Positions 6,865 through 19,417 of a DNA stretch of 64,000 bases are shown one piece after another. The notes under the pieces were generated by a model, which saw only the letters and a program-made list of their open reading frames with translations, ran no database searches and was not told the origin of the DNA. Position numbers and translations under genes: made by a program. How positions within the stretch are numbered: position 1 is the first letter of the stretch; each line of letters starts with the position of its first letter. The DNA lies in assembly GCA_900545925.1 (NCBI GenBank), contig URAZ01000001.1:55458-119457 (forward strand), given 5' to 3'. This DNA is from an uncultured Eubacteriales bacterium. Lineage in GTDB: Bacteria; Bacillota; Clostridia; Oscillospirales; Oscillospiraceae.

Positions 6865-9198
6865 TTATACGGTTTCCAGTTTGATTTTCCCGTCCTCGCA
6901 GGTTGCTTTGATAGAACTGAACGGATCAACATAGCTTTTGATGATACGTTCGGCGATGGGGTCTTCAAGGTCGGTCTGGATGGCGCGGCGGAGATTGCGC
7001 GCACCATAGGACACAGAATAGGATTTCTTGACAAGATAATCCTTGACGCTCTCGTCCCACGCGAATTCGATACCGCGGCTCTCCAGCGACTGCTTGAGTT
7101 CCGAGAGCATAATATCTGCAATGCCGCGGAAGTTCTCCTCGCTCAGCTGGTTGAAGCAGACGATCTCGTCAACGCGGTTGATAAACTCAGGCCGCAGGAA
7201 CTCACTCAGCGCCTTCATGGCCTTTTCCTTCGACTGCTCGGTCAGGCTGCGGCCAAAGCCGACGCTGCCGCCCTTCTGGCTGGAGCCTGCGTTGGAAGTC
7301 ATGATGATGATGGTGTTTTCAAAATTGACGACTCTCCCCTGTGCATCAGTGATGCGGCCATCATCGAGGATCTGAAGCAGGATATTCAGTACGTCCGGAT
7401 GAGCCTTTTCTAGTTCGTCAAACAGAATGACGGAATACGGACGGCGGCGGATCTTTTCGGTCAGCTGTCCGGCCTCGTCATAGCCGACATAGCCAGGAGG
7501 CGATCCGATGATCTTCGAGACGCTGTGCTTTTCCATGTATTCGGACATATCAAGCCGGATGAGCGACTCGACCGACTCAAACATCTCGCTGGCAAGGCGT
7601 TTGACAAGTTCCGTCTTACCAACGCCGGTCGAACCGACGAAGATGAAGGAAACAGGATGCTTCTTGACCTGAATGCCGACGCGGGAGCGGCGGATAGCAG
7701 ACACAACGGAGGCAATCGCCTCGTCCTGCCCAACAATATGCTTTTTGAGTTCTGCGTCGAGGTTCAAAAGCTGCTCATATTCCTGCGCACGGATCTTGCT
7801 TGCGGGAATCTTTGTCCAGAGTTCAATGATGCGGGCCAGATTATCAATCGTCAACGCGGGTTTTGGCAGCTTTTCCAGTTCTGCAATCTCAGAGTCCAGT
7901 TGAAGGTTCCGGCTGCGGAGTTCCGCCATGCGGGCATAATCGTCCTGCGTCTTTTCGGCGTTCTCCGTGAGCATGGAAAGTTCCAGATCGTAATCGGCAT
8001 GCTCCTTTTTAAGCGCTTCGAGTCTGCCAATGTTCTTATTTTTCAGGTTCACATCCGAGCATGCTTCATCGATCAGGTCGATGGCCTTATCCGGCAGGAA
8101 ACGGTCGGTAATGTAGCGTTCGGAGAGCAGAACGGCCTGGCGCGCAATCTCCGGCGAGATCACGACACCGTGGAACGTCTCATAATAATGGCTGATGCCG
8201 CGGATGATGGCGATGGACTGCTCGATGGTCGGCTCGGCGACGGTGACGGGCTGAAAGCGGCGTTCGAGTGCAGCGTCTTTTTCGATATGTTTGCGGTACT
8301 CGTTGAAAGTCGTTGCTCCGATGACCTGGATTTCCCCTCGTGAGAGCGCTGGCTTCAGGATATTGGCGGCGTTCATGGATCCCTCTGCATCGCCTGCGCC
8401 GACGAGATTATGCACTTCGTCAATGACCAGAATAATATTGCCGAGTTTTTTGACCTCTTCAATGAGGCCCTTCATGCGGCTTTCAAACTGCCCCCGGAAC
8501 TGCGTGCCCGCGACGAGGGCCGTGAGATCCATGAGATAGACCTCTTTGTTCTGAAGCTTATACGGGACGTCCTTGTCGGCAATTTTCTGTGCAAGGCCCT
8601 CAGCGATGGCAGTCTTACCGACACCTGGTTCGCCGATGAGACAAGGGTTATTCTTCTGGCGGCGGTTGAGAATCTGGATGACACGCTCCGTCTCCTCTTC
8701 GCGGCCGATGATGCGGTCAAGCTTGCCGTCACGCGCTTTCTGCGTCAGATTCTGGCAGTAGGTGTCAAGGAATTTATGCTTCTTGTTCTTGCTGTTCGGC
8801 TTGTCACCGGAGCGCTGGCGGCTCTCGGTTTTTTCCGGCTCCGGGACGGCAGGCGTATTATCCTGCCCCTGACCGGCGGCTCCGAAAAGTTTATTGAGGA
8901 AGGGGAACGTGGCAGTCTGGCTGTCCGCTTCGTCGTCTTCGCCATCCTCCTCCGGGTCGCGGCTCTGGCCGAGCAGGCCTTCCAGTCCATTCATCGCCTC
9001 GGTCATCTCACCGTTGAGGTTCTCAAGGTCATCCTCGGAGAGTCCCATCCGCTCGATCATATCATCGACAGGCTTGATGCCCATCTCCTTGGCGCATTTG
9101 AGGCAAAGGCCCTCGTTGACGGTTTTTCCGCCGTCGATCTTCGTTATAAAAATGACTGCAAGATTCTTTTTGCATCTTGAGCACAGGGTCGGTTTCAT
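6865..9198 (-). CDS. clpE: ClpE-type AAA+ unfoldase with N-terminal zinc finger
   Basis: A 777-residue class I Clp ATPase. Instead of the usual Clp N-domain it starts with a zinc finger (C6-x2-C9 and C32-x2-C35), the hallmark of ClpE, followed by an acidic linker (about 50-140). The first ATPase domain has Walker A GEPGVGKT at 189-196 and Walker [11 protein letters not shown] coiled middle domain spans about 390-450. The second ATPase domain has Walker A GSTGVGKT at 522-529, [11 protein letters not shown] and a C-terminal ClpP-contact region. It should feed unfolded or stress-damaged proteins to ClpP in the cytosol. The start at ATG 9198 has AGGAG 9 bp upstream. ClpE is often under CtsR in Firmicutes, but no CtsR box is obvious upstream here. 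It ends at its own terminator. Confidence 0.92.
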   Translation of the reverse strand: MKPTLCSRCKKNLAVIFITKIDGGKTVNEGLCLKCAKEMGIKPVDDMIERMGLSEDDLENLNGEMTEAMNGLEGLLGQSRDPEEDGEDDEADSQTATFPFLNKLFGAAGQGQDNTPAVPEPEKTESRQRSGDKPNSKNKKHKFLDTYCQNLTQKARDGKLDRIIGREEETERVIQILNRRQKNNPCLIGEPGVGKTAIAEGLAQKIADKDVPYKLQNKEVYLMDLTALVAGTQFRGQFESRMKGLIEEVKKLGNIILVIDEVHNLVGAGDAEGSMNAANILKPALSRGEIQVIGATTFNEYRKHIEKDAALERRFQPVTVAEPTIEQSIAIIRGISHYYETFHGVVISPEIARQAVLLSERYITDRFLPDKAIDLIDEACSDVNLKNKNIGRLEALKKEHADYDLELSMLTENAEKTQDDYARMAELRSRNLQLDSEIAELEKLPKPALTIDNLARIIELWTKIPASKIRAQEYEQLLNLDAELKKHIVGQDEAIASVVSAIRRSRVGIQVKKHPVSFIFVGSTGVGKTELVKRLASEMFESVESLIRLDMSEYMEKHSVSKIIGSPPGYVGYDEAGQLTEKIRRRPYSVILFDELEKAHPDVLNILLQILDDGRITDAQGRVVNFENTIIIMTSNAGSSQKGGSVGFGRSLTEQSKEKAMKALSEFLRPEFINRVDEIVCFNQLSEENFRGIADIMLSELKQSLESRGIEFAWDESVKDYLVKKSYSVSYGARNLRRAIQTDLEDPIAERIIKSYVDPFSSIKATCEDGKIKLETV

Positions 9199-9404
9199 AA
9201 AAGGCTTCTCCTTATCGCGTTTCCTTAGCGTCGCTTGAAAAGAGCACGCAGGCATACCGGCTGTACGTCAAGGACGATAACGCTGCGAAAGGCGTGCCGG
9301 AACGTCCAGAGGGCATGTGCGCTCTTGTCAAACGACGCCATAAAGTATATCACAGTCAGGCCGTCGTATCTTTGCAGAATTGTAAACGTTTTTTGGAAAA
9401 TTAT

Positions 9405-10568
9405 TTACGGGACATACAGTGCCCCATGGCCATTGGCCAGCAGAATTGCGGAGCCGTCCTCGCGCATCACAGCGCTGGACGCACCGGTCGTGTTGTCGGA
9501 AACATCATATTCTTTCAGATTCTGATCATAAATAGCAAGAGATCCGCTTGTCAGAAGCGCAAGATACCGGCCGGAAGCAGAAATATCCAAGATCTGCTCG
9601 CTGGTTGGGAGCGTGCCCAGTACCGTCCCGTCGTACCCGACAGTCAGGACGGTATAGCGGTTTCCGGCCTTATAGAGATTCATGACAAGCGTAACAAATC
9701 CAGAGCCGTCCAATGTGTAGTCCTTGAGATAGTCATCCTCAAAGGCATAGCTTCCGAGGCACTGACCATCCAGATCGTAAAAATACAGCGCATCTTCGCA
9801 CAGGACACAGAGCGCATTTCCGGACAGAAAATGCAGATCGTAGATCAGGGCATTCCCGATGGGGATGGTGCGGAGAATTTCCTCGGAATCTGTCTGGAAG
9901 AGAACGATAGAGGACTGGAACATGCCGTCCTCCTGCCCTAGCGCGGCAGCAGCGGCGTATTTTGCCCCGGAAGAGACGGTGCAGCGCATGAAATACTGAC
10001 TCGACGAGAGCCATCGGTAGATCAAAGCCTGCTGGCTATTATAGACATAAAGCACGGAACGGTATCCGGATTCGCTGGATAAATAGCAGATGCTGCCGTC
10101 AGACGCAATATCTGCGTCGAGAATCGGCTTCTGCGAGGAAATATGCAGAACGGAGCCGTTTTTCTGGCTGGCAGCCTCCAGTGTATTTCCGCCGGTATCA
10201 TAGGCCATCGCAATTTCGCCGCCGGTTTTCAGGACCGGTGCGGACATGGACGCCTGAATGGATGCAGTCTCCACACCGTCCTTGTCATAGAGGCTGAGTC
10301 CCGTTGCGGAGGCAACAGAAAGTCCGCCGGACAGATCAGCATAGCGGTTGGAGTTGCTCTCGTCGTAGACGAAGCGCCCCGTTTTGCTGTCCTCGGAGAC
10401 GTTCAGATAGCGCACATAACGCTGCAGCGCGTCCAGATTCAGCCGGTCACGAAACACATAAGCCGCTACACCGCCCGTGACAAGCACAAGCAGGAGCGCA
10501 AATACAGCGATCCGCTTCCCAAGTCCCGGATGCTTCTGCGCATGCAGCTGCGAGACATTATCCGACAT
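9405..10568 (-). CDS. DUF5711-like membrane-anchored beta-propeller protein
   Basis: A 387-residue protein with a short cytoplasmic N-terminus, one membrane segment at about residues 18-38 (IAVFALLLVLVTGGVAAYVF) and a large extracellular part made of repeating beta-strand blocks such as GLSLYDKDG, SVLYVYNSQQA, ALYFYDLDGQC and LAIYDQNLKEY. The pattern suggests a seven- or eight-bladed propeller as in the DUF5711 family of Clostridia; the function is unknown. ATG 10568 is taken as the start with GAAGG about 10 bp upstream, so it overlaps the end of truA by 11 bp and is probably translated together with it. There is no lipobox. Confidence 0.75.
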   Translation of the reverse strand: MSDNVSQLHAQKHPGLGKRIAVFALLLVLVTGGVAAYVFRDRLNLDALQRYVRYLNVSEDSKTGRFVYDESNSNRYADLSGGLSVASATGLSLYDKDGVETASIQASMSAPVLKTGGEIAMAYDTGGNTLEAASQKNGSVLHISSQKPILDADIASDGSICYLSSESGYRSVLYVYNSQQALIYRWLSSSQYFMRCTVSSGAKYAAAAALGQEDGMFQSSIVLFQTDSEEILRTIPIGNALIYDLHFLSGNALCVLCEDALYFYDLDGQCLGSYAFEDDYLKDYTLDGSGFVTLVMNLYKAGNRYTVLTVGYDGTVLGTLPTSEQILDISASGRYLALLTSGSLAIYDQNLKEYDVSDNTTGASSAVMREDGSAILLANGHGALYVP

Positions 10569-11322
10569 GGAAAACCGCCCTTCCGTCATCGTACCAAAGC
10601 TGTGTCATGTAAAGCCCGCCGGGCGGGACCGTCGGACCGGCTGCCGTCCGATCACCATTCAGGAGAATCTGCGCGACAGCCTCCGGCGGGAACTTTCCTT
10701 CCGCAGCATAGACGCAGGTACCAGCCATGGCGCGGGCCATGTTATAAAGAAAGCCATTGGCACTGACGCGCAGCGAAATCAAATCGCCGTCGCGTTCGAC
10801 CTTGTAATCGTAGACCGTTCTCACAGTGGATTTCACATCTGTACCAACCGACCGAACAGCGGCAAAGTCGTGCGTGCCGATAAAGCAGTCAGCCGCACGC
10901 TGCATGATCTTCTCGTTCAAATGCTTGGGATAAAACCACGCGCGATTGACATAAAACGGATCGCGGATGCCGGAATTATAGATCAGATATGTATATTCCT
11001 TTTTGACGCAGGAGCCGATTGCATTGAAGTCCTCATGCACCTCCATCGCATCCGTCACGACAATATCCTCCGGCAAGTGCGTGTTGAGCGCATACGGGAT
11101 GCGGTCACATGGAATGCGGGCAGAGGTGCGGAAATTGGCGACGTAGACGCGTGCGTGAACGCCTGCATCCGTGCGGCCGCAGCCGGTCATATGCACCGGA
11201 TGGCCGACGACGGCAGCTGCCGCCTCTTCAAGCGTCTGTCCGACGGTCGTGACCGTCTTCTGCACTTGCCAGCCGTGATAGGCCGTGCCGAGATATTTAA
11301 GCGTCAGGGCAATATTGCGCAT
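10558..11322 (-). CDS. truA: tRNA pseudouridine(38-40) synthase
   Basis: A 254-residue enzyme that isomerises uridines 38-40 in the tRNA anticodon stem. The N-terminal ALTLKYLGTAYHGWQVQ and the catalytic motif GCGRTDAGVHA (catalytic Asp52) are diagnostic; FIGTHDFAAVRS and FLYNMARAMAGT complete the fold. ATG 11322 follows AAGGAAG by 6 bp and matches the usual family start; the open frame extends further upstream without support. It sits 61 bp after the comM/yifB gene and overlaps the DUF5711 gene. Confidence 0.95.
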   Translation of the reverse strand: MRNIALTLKYLGTAYHGWQVQKTVTTVGQTLEEAAAAVVGHPVHMTGCGRTDAGVHARVYVANFRTSARIPCDRIPYALNTHLPEDIVVTDAMEVHEDFNAIGSCVKKEYTYLIYNSGIRDPFYVNRAWFYPKHLNEKIMQRAADCFIGTHDFAAVRSVGTDVKSTVRTVYDYKVERDGDLISLRVSANGFLYNMARAMAGTCVYAAEGKFPPEAVAQILLNGDRTAAGPTVPPGGLYMTQLWYDDGRAVFHVG

Positions 11323-11383
11323 ACAAAACTTCCTTATTATCAAAAGTAATTGGCTTAATGTGAGAACAGTCAAAAAACTTCCG

Positions 11384-12910
11384 TTATCTTGTGTTCTCGC
11401 CGCCAAGTTGGAACGAACGGTACTGGACAGCCTCGGCGATGTGCTCGGGGCGGATCTGGTCGCTGCCCGCAAGGTCGGCAATGGTGCGGGCAACCTTGAG
11501 AACACGGTCATAACTACGGGCCGTCATGCCAAGTGCGTCAAACGCCTGTTTCATAAGGTCGGTGCAGGCCTCGTCCAGCTGGCAGAACGTGCGCAGCTGC
11601 GCGGGCTGCATATAGGCGTTGCAGCGAGTCGATGTGCCGCTGTAGCGTGTGTTCTGGATGTTTCTTGCTGCATCGACTCTGGCCTTGATAGCGGACGACG
11701 GTTCTGCCTCTGTCCGGGAACGCAATTCGTCAAACTTAACGGAACTGACCTCGACGATCATGTCTACACGGTCGAGCATGGGTCCGGAAATACGGCTCAG
11801 ATAGCGGTCAACCGCTGCCTGCGAGCAAGTACACCGGCCGCTGGGATCGCCGTACCAACCGCAGGGACAGGGGTTCATAGCGCAGACCAGCATGAACTCA
11901 CAAGGGAATGTCTGTGAGCCCTGCACCCGGGAAATGGTGACCTGTCCGTCCTCAAGCGGCTGGCGCATGGATTCGATGGCATCCCGGCGGAACTCCGGCA
12001 GCTCGTCGAGGAACAGCACGCCCTTGTGCGCAAGGGAAATTTCGCCAGGCCGGACGTTCGCTCCGCCTCCGGCCAGCGCGGCTGCCGAGACGGTATGGTG
12101 CGGGCTGCGGAACGGGCGCGATTCGATGAGCGGATGATCCGGGCGCAGAAGACCCATGACGGAATAGATCTGCGTGACGTCCAGCTGCTCCTGCCGCGTC
12201 ATATCAGGCAGGATGGATGGCAGGCGCTTGGAAAGCATGCTCTTACCGGAACCCGGCGGGCCTACCAGAAGAATATTATGCCCGCCTGCTGCCGCAATTT
12301 CAAGTGCCCGCTTGGCATTTTCCTGCCCCTTTACATCCTTGAAGTCCAGAAGCTGCTGTGTTCTCTGCTCCGGCTGCCAGACGGGTGCGGGATCGATCGG
12401 TGTCTGGCCGGTCAGGTGCGCAGTTAACTGCCGGATATCCTTCACGCCGTAGACGGTCAGACCACCCGCAAGCGTGGCCTCTCGTGCGTTATCCTCCGGG
12501 ACGTAAAGTTCCTCATAGCCAAGCCGCTTTGCGGCCAGTGCCATCGGCAGCACGCCCGGGACAGCGCGCAGCACGCCCTCCAGACTGAGTTCTCCGAGGA
12601 ACGCGCAAGGCTTTTTCGGAAGCTTCACCTGTTCAGAAGCAGCCAGGATGGACAAGAGAATCGGCAGGTCATAAAGCGTGCCGGATTTTTTCGTCCCCGC
12701 CGGAGCAAGATTCACGATAATACGGCTGACAGGAAACCGGAAACCGCAGTTTTTGATCGCGGCGCGCACCCGCTCGCGCGCCTCTTTAACGGACGCATCC
12801 GGCAGGCCGACCAGATCGAACGCCGGAAGTCCCGTGCCGATGTAGCATTCCGTCTGCACCTCATATCCGTTGACGCCTGATAGGCCGAGTGAGAGCACCT
12901 TACTGAGCAT
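11384..12910 (-). CDS. YifB/ComM-family Mg-chelatase-like ATPase
   Basis: A 508-residue AAA+ protein. The N-terminal Lon-like domain starts with VLSLGLSGVNGYEVQTECYI and contains PDASVKEARERVRAA. The ATPase domain has Walker A VGPPGSGKS near residue 220, SPHHTVSAAALAGGG, and FLDELPEFRRD. A zinc-binding CPCGWYGD...CTC motif and the C-terminal Mg_chelatase region (ARSYDRVLKVARTIADL) follow. Family member ComM is a hexameric helicase that promotes branch migration during integration of transformed DNA, so a recombination role is likely here, though not proven. Start at ATG 12910, with GGAGG 7 bp upstream, rather than the ATG two codons earlier. Confidence 0.92.
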   Translation of the reverse strand: MLSKVLSLGLSGVNGYEVQTECYIGTGLPAFDLVGLPDASVKEARERVRAAIKNCGFRFPVSRIIVNLAPAGTKKSGTLYDLPILLSILAASEQVKLPKKPCAFLGELSLEGVLRAVPGVLPMALAAKRLGYEELYVPEDNAREATLAGGLTVYGVKDIRQLTAHLTGQTPIDPAPVWQPEQRTQQLLDFKDVKGQENAKRALEIAAAGGHNILLVGPPGSGKSMLSKRLPSILPDMTRQEQLDVTQIYSVMGLLRPDHPLIESRPFRSPHHTVSAAALAGGGANVRPGEISLAHKGVLFLDELPEFRRDAIESMRQPLEDGQVTISRVQGSQTFPCEFMLVCAMNPCPCGWYGDPSGRCTCSQAAVDRYLSRISGPMLDRVDMIVEVSSVKFDELRSRTEAEPSSAIKARVDAARNIQNTRYSGTSTRCNAYMQPAQLRTFCQLDEACTDLMKQAFDALGMTARSYDRVLKVARTIADLAGSDQIRPEHIAEAVQYRSFQLGGENTR

Positions 12911-12940
12911 CTGCATCCCTCCGCTTTTTTCTTCGCATCT

Positions 12941-12969
12941 ATCATAGCGCATTTCACGTTAAAAACCAA
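12941..12969 (-). promoter_or_regulatory. Probable promoter of the yifB-truA-DUF5711 unit
   Basis: On minus TTGGTT (12969-12964) and TATGAT (12946-12941) are 17 bp apart. The -35 is weak. Confidence 0.5.
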
Positions 12970-13051
12970 CAGGTTTTTCAAAACTTGCCGGAACGAGACG
13001 CAAAATTTCGTAAGATTTCCGCCAAATCCAAAAAGGTTATTCCAAATTTGA

Positions 13052-13080
13052 TTTACATTGACAAGAAAATGTGATATAGT
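13052..13080 (+). promoter_or_regulatory. nifJ promoter
   Basis: TTTACA at 13052-13057 and TATAGT at 13075-13080 are 17 bp apart, and TG at 13072-13073 makes it an extended -10. A TTGACA at 13058 is too close to the -10 to be the partner. Confidence 0.75.
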
Positions 13081-13122
13081 CAAGGTGCATGAATATGTAA
13101 TTACTTTTAGGAGGTAATTGTT

Positions 13123-16746
<3,624 letters not shown>

Positions 16747-16764
16747 TTATCTCCTATGCAAAAC

Positions 16765-16800
16765 GGGCGGTACCTTCGGGTACCGCCCGCCTTTTATTAT
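16765..16800 (+). terminator. nifJ terminator
   Basis: GGGCGGTACC (16765-16774) pairs perfectly with GGTACCGCCC (16779-16788) around a TTCG tetraloop and is followed by a T-rich tail. Confidence 0.92.
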
Positions 16801-16810
16801 TTTTATAGTA

Positions 16811-18916
16811 TCATTTGTAGGTTTCTTCGAGATACAGCTGGACGCGGCGCTGGATGCGGTCTGTGATCTGTTTGGCAGTCTGCTCGTCCGCAAAATAATA
16901 CGGCAGTTCATCGGCAAGAATCCCATCAACAGCTGCATCATAGTCAAATGCGGACACAGCCTCCGCCTGCAGTTCGCGCAGGAGATTCTGTGCGGTGGTA
17001 TCTGTCATGGCATCCGTCTTTTTCTCAAAGTCCGACTGTATCGGCAGCCAGCCGCCGCGGCTGCGCGCGGCGTAGAGCGGCTCGGTGATCAGGAGCATCA
17101 GGAACGCCCACGCGCCCTCCTTTTCCTGCGCATTGACCGGGATGGCCATCGGAAGCGTCAGATAGAAGCTGGCGCGTCCCGCACCCGGAAAGCCAGGGAT
17201 GGCAAGCCGGTTCAGACCGTCTTCGTATTCTTCTTCAAAATACTGTGCACGGCCGATCATCAGCTGCTCCAGCAGCGCCTGACCGGTCAGCAACGCTTCA
17301 CGGGGCGATTCTGCCTCCGGCTGCGTCTGCCGCTTCGCGAGCTCCAGCAGACGGAGAAAATCAGGAGAATCGAAACTCGCCCGCACCGTCTCGTAATCCA
17401 CAAAGGCATCCGGCGCATAAAGGAGCAGCAGCTGGAGCATGGACGCGCCGTCGTCCTGCGCGAAGACGGAACCGATCTCCGGATGCGCCTGCGCGGTATC
17501 CAGAAAATCCGCCATCGACCATGCCTCCCGGCCGCCGACGATATCCGGCAGACCGGCGGCCGTCGCAAGCAGGTAGGTCTGCGGCAGGCGGTACAGCGCG
17601 CCGTCCGTTTCGAGCGCGCGCAGAAGATTTTGTGTGAAATCTGTACGGGAAAGCGTTTCGTCCGCGTCGATCCACGTATACAGGTCTTCCAGCAGCCCCT
17701 GACGGGCATACTGTGCAAACGGCAGGCCGTTTACAAACAGCAGATCGGGACAATCTCCGTACAATAGATCCATCAAAAGCTGCTGGTCGGCCTGTTCGCC
17801 GTACTGCGCCTCATAATCGACGAATTCGGCCCGATATTCCGGATACAGGGACGAAAAATCACGAACAGCCATGGAGAAAATGTTGCTGCGGCTGCCTGCG
17901 ATGCGGATCAGGCGCTTTTCCGAAAAATCACCCTCCGCCGGAGTCAGCCAGAACAGGCGGTGCTGCGTCCCTTCGTCCTCCGATGGGTAAAACTCCAATC
18001 CGAGGTACTGTCCGTTCCCCATGCCGCAGAAGGCTTCGACATCCATGGCGTACAGGCCGACCGTATCGCAGGCAAACAGCTGCGTCACGGCGTTCTCCGC
18101 GATCTGCCAGCCGAAGCAGACGTCGTTGGCAAAGACAAGGCAGTCATACGGCGTATTTTCACCCGGATAGAGCATTTCAATCCCGGTGCGGAACAGATCG
18201 GGCAGCGGACACAGCGGCTGGATTTCATCATCCGCTATGGAATAAAGCATCTGCTCACTCTGTGCCCAGGCCAGAAGCGCACCGTCCCGCACATGGAAGA
18301 ATCGTTTAATCTCTGTGGCAGGCTGCTTCCAGAGAAGCGTTCCGTCCATGGTGCAGGCGAGAACGCAGGAACCGTCCGCGGCAAGTAGCAGCGCTTCATT
18401 CTGCACCGCCATGGCGGTCAGATTGGAAACGCCGGACAGGGCTTCGTCCAGCACGCGCGTCTGTCCGTCGGCGTGGAGCAGCCACTGTTCGCCGTCCGGG
18501 GTCTGACGCGATTCGATGTAATACAGCCGCTCCCCTGCCAGCGCCGCCTGCACGGCAAGGCCGTCCGGAGAAATCGGAAGTTCCTGCACGGTGCAGGCGT
18601 GTTCCGGCGTGTAATACGCCGCTGCTTCCGTCCGAAGCGGTTCGTCCGCACTGCCTGTGATCATACTGCCGGTCAGGACGGCTCCGCCGGAATACGGCAG
18701 CAGTGCGGTGCCCACCGTCATCCCCTCCGGCTCCGTGCGGGCCAATCGGTACTGCGCAGCCGGGATGCGGACGGAAACGCCGGAAACAGTCTGCTCCGTC
18801 TCCCCTGCCGCTGTCTGTGCGCTGCCGGGCTGCGTTGCAGGCAGTGTTTCTTTTTTGCAGGCAGTGCACATGAAAAGGATCAACATTGCCAATACGAACG
18901 CACGGAATCGCTTCAT
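16811..18916 (-). CDS. Large lipoprotein: N-terminal propeller-like region plus C-terminal solute-binding domain
   Basis: A 701-residue exported lipoprotein. The signal peptide ends in a lipobox (LFMCTAC, Cys about residue 20). Residues about 50-340 contain repeated short strands (ERLYYIESRQTPDGEQWLLHADG, SCVLACTMDGTLLWKQ) like a beta-propeller. Residues about 345-700 look like a family 1 extracellular solute-binding protein (NIFSMAVRDFSSLYPEYRAEFVDYE; GCPDLLF-type hinge seen as GDCPDLLFVNGLPFAQYA; later AQEKEGAWAFLMLLIT). Typical binding proteins are 400-450 residues, so this is an unusual fusion. No ABC permease is adjacent, which suggests a sensing or scavenging role rather than a dedicated importer. 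ATG 18916 has AAGGAGG upstream, behind a promoter with two operator-like palindromes. Confidence 0.75.
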   Translation of the reverse strand: MKRFRAFVLAMLILFMCTACKKETLPATQPGSAQTAAGETEQTVSGVSVRIPAAQYRLARTEPEGMTVGTALLPYSGGAVLTGSMITGSADEPLRTEAAAYYTPEHACTVQELPISPDGLAVQAALAGERLYYIESRQTPDGEQWLLHADGQTRVLDEALSGVSNLTAMAVQNEALLLAADGSCVLACTMDGTLLWKQPATEIKRFFHVRDGALLAWAQSEQMLYSIADDEIQPLCPLPDLFRTGIEMLYPGENTPYDCLVFANDVCFGWQIAENAVTQLFACDTVGLYAMDVEAFCGMGNGQYLGLEFYPSEDEGTQHRLFWLTPAEGDFSEKRLIRIAGSRSNIFSMAVRDFSSLYPEYRAEFVDYEAQYGEQADQQLLMDLLYGDCPDLLFVNGLPFAQYARQGLLEDLYTWIDADETLSRTDFTQNLLRALETDGALYRLPQTYLLATAAGLPDIVGGREAWSMADFLDTAQAHPEIGSVFAQDDGASMLQLLLLYAPDAFVDYETVRASFDSPDFLRLLELAKRQTQPEAESPREALLTGQALLEQLMIGRAQYFEEEYEDGLNRLAIPGFPGAGRASFYLTLPMAIPVNAQEKEGAWAFLMLLITEPLYAARSRGGWLPIQSDFEKKTDAMTDTTAQNLLRELQAEAVSAFDYDAAVDGILADELPYYFADEQTAKQITDRIQRRVQLYLEETYK

Positions 18917-18933
18917 TGTTCTGTCCTCCTTAG

Positions 18934-18981
18934 GTTTACTTTTGTAAACTTATCATAGCATGTAAGTTTACTCTTGTCAAC
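18934..18981 (-). promoter_or_regulatory. Promoter with two operator palindromes
   Basis: On minus, TTGACA (18980-18975) and TATGAT (18957-18952) are 17 bp apart. Two inverted repeats frame it: GTTTAC-N4-GTAAAC at 18934-18949 (perfect, between the -10 and the gene) and GTTTAC-N4-GTCAAC at 18966-18981 (one mismatch, over the -35). Their centres are 32 bp apart, three helical turns, as expected for a repressor that binds two dimers. BlaI/MecI-like repressors use related half-sites, but the regulator is not in this window. Confidence 0.75.
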
Positions 18982-19367
18982 CTTTTAAGACATATCAACT
19001 TTCAGACTGATGCAGCGCCCAATGGCTTCCACCGGTGTGCAAAAACGTATGTAGTTGGCAGGGGCGTGGCTCTTCTCCTCCCGATTGAAAACAGTTTCTT
19101 TAACGGCATTTTGGTAAATGCGAATGCAGTATCCCATTCGTTCGTATGGGCCGATGCCTATATCGCCCCGGCAGAATGCACGATTTTACGGAAAATGCAA
19201 AAAATTCATATCTTTCCAACGGGCCGATGTGGGCATCGGCCCATACAACCAAGCGAGTAAGGGCACACGAATTCGCCGAATAGCTTCTGTTTTTACAGTT
19301 ACCTGCCGCTTGACCACTCAAGCACTTCGCGCCAACTCTCCCTTCAGGGGAGCCTTGGGAAGGGTGC
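18982..19367. other. Noncoding repeat-rich gap
   Basis: No gene is seen. It contains the AGTTGGCAGGGGCG module at 19053, the composite palindromic element at 19144-19246, GCACACGAATTCGCC at 19263, and a CTCCCTTCAGGGGAG palindrome near 19338. Confidence 0.7.
19144..19246. repeat. MITE-like composite of the GGGCCGATG palindrome family
   Basis: A 103-bp element that begins GTATGGGCCGATGCCTAT and ends GTGGGCATCGGCCCATAC, so its ends are inverted repeats (15 of 18 positions). The right end is itself a palindrome, GGGCCGATG-TGGG-CATCGGCCC. Length and organisation match the element at 63765-63869. Confidence 0.8.
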
Positions 19368-19397
19368 AAAAAACAGGCGCTGCCGGAGCAGCGCCTG
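19368..19397 (-). terminator. gap terminator
   Basis: On minus CAGGCGCTGC pairs perfectly with GCAGCGCCTG (19397-19374) around TCCG, followed by six T. It starts 20 bp after the gap stop codon. Confidence 0.92.
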
Positions 19398-19417
19398 TCT
19401 GGGACTTGGTTGTGGAA

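Noticed and set aside
9199..9404. Possible CtsR operator upstream of clpE
   Set aside because: A TTTGACA is seen on minus near 9332, but the tandem GGTCAAA heptads are absent. A TGATATACT extended -10 near 9347 lacks a convincing -35.
13058..13063. TTGACA as the -35 of nifJ
   Set aside because: It is only 11 bp from the -10; TTTACA at 13052 with 17-bp spacing fits better.
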